Positions 6,363 to 6,465 of a stretch of DNA of 6,465 bases are shown in pieces (the stretch's first letter is position 1; each line of letters begins with the position of its first letter). The stretch is from an uncultured Fusibacter sp. (lineage in GTDB: Bacteria > Bacillota > Clostridia > Peptostreptococcales > Acidaminobacteraceae): NCBI GenBank assembly GCA_937958285.1, contig CALFXQ010000120.1:1-6465 (forward strand). Direction: 5' to 3'. Under the pieces are notes generated by a model, which saw only the letters and a program-made list of their open reading frames with translations, made no database searches and was not told where the DNA came from. Made by a program: the position numbers and the translations under genes.

Positions 6363-6418
6363 CACTTCATTTTATCAACTCTAAGAACCCATGTCAACCT
6401 ATTGTGCATCTAGTGTGC
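6212..6418. repeat. AAGTGTGC repeats around the rny promoter
   Basis: The octamer AAGTGTGC is exact at 6212-6219 and 6307-6314 on the plus strand and at 6367-6360 on the minus strand; the first two extend to TAAGTGTGC. Near matches are TAGTGTGC at 6411-6418 and ATTGTGC at 6401-6407, just upstream of the -35 box. One copy covers the predicted transcription start. I know of no regulator with this site. Confidence 0.6.
6369..6397 (-). promoter_or_regulatory. sigma-A promoter of rny
   Basis: A perfect TTGACA (6397-6392) is followed after 17 nt by TAAAAT (6374-6369), which carries a TG one base upstream (an extended -10). Transcription would begin near 6361-6363. This is the strongest promoter-like sequence in the window. 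Confidence 0.85.
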
Positions 6419-6440
6419 TGGAATAACTGCATGTTGTTAT

Positions 6441-6465
6441 AAAAAAATAACGCCTAGGGTATAGG
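6441..6465 (-). terminator. probable terminator of the upstream gene, cut by window edge
   Basis: Reading leftward from the edge, CCTA-TACCC-TAGG is followed by CGTTATTTTTTTA. The visible 4-bp stem would extend if the bases just outside the window are complementary to CGTT, giving a typical hairpin plus U-run. The upstream gene itself is not visible; recA or a recA neighbour is common before rny in clostridia, but that is only an expectation. Confidence 0.5.

Overview
All genes in this window read on the minus strand, so the biological order runs from the right edge to the left edge. The gene set points to a spore-forming or spore-related member of the Bacillota, more likely a clostridial lineage than Bacillus. 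The evidence is a SpoVS homologue, an RNase Y (rny) with a typical Bacillota architecture, consensus sigma-A promoters, strong GGAGG ribosome binding sites and several hairpin-plus-U-run terminators. PurB is about 476 residues and its signature loop resembles the animal and clostridial type rather than the shorter Bacillus type. I cannot name a genus from the sequence.

Layout from right to left. The right edge (6441-6465) holds what looks like the last part of a terminator for an unseen upstream gene. A consensus sigma-A promoter (6369-6397) and a leader of about 170 nt with several possible hairpins precede rny (start corrected to 6191, end 4641), which closes with a strong palindromic terminator. 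spoVS (4485-4225) follows, with a long inverted repeat in front of it and its own terminator. purB (3979-2549) has its own good promoter and a strong terminator. The remaining left third is a tightly packed three-gene cluster: a polytopic membrane protein (2407 or 2359 to 1337), a DUF4129-like protein (1347-745, start corrected) and a DUF4350-like protein that starts at 743 and runs off the left edge.

rny, spoVS and purB appear to be separately terminated housekeeping or developmental units: mRNA decay, sporulation and purine biosynthesis. The left cluster is different. Its genes overlap by 11 bp and are spaced by 1 bp, so they are almost certainly one operon with translational coupling. DUF4129 plus DUF4350 is a pairing usually found beside a MoxR-type AAA+ ATPase and a DUF58 protein, and I would expect those just beyond the left edge. 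That set has no settled function and is the least understood part of the window.

The most unusual non-coding signal is around the rny promoter. An exact octamer (AAGTGTGC or its complement) occurs three times, with two near matches, in about 210 bp spanning the promoter and leader, and some copies form the arms of possible RNA hairpins. Nothing seen is clearly a mobile element, CRISPR array, tRNA or rRNA.
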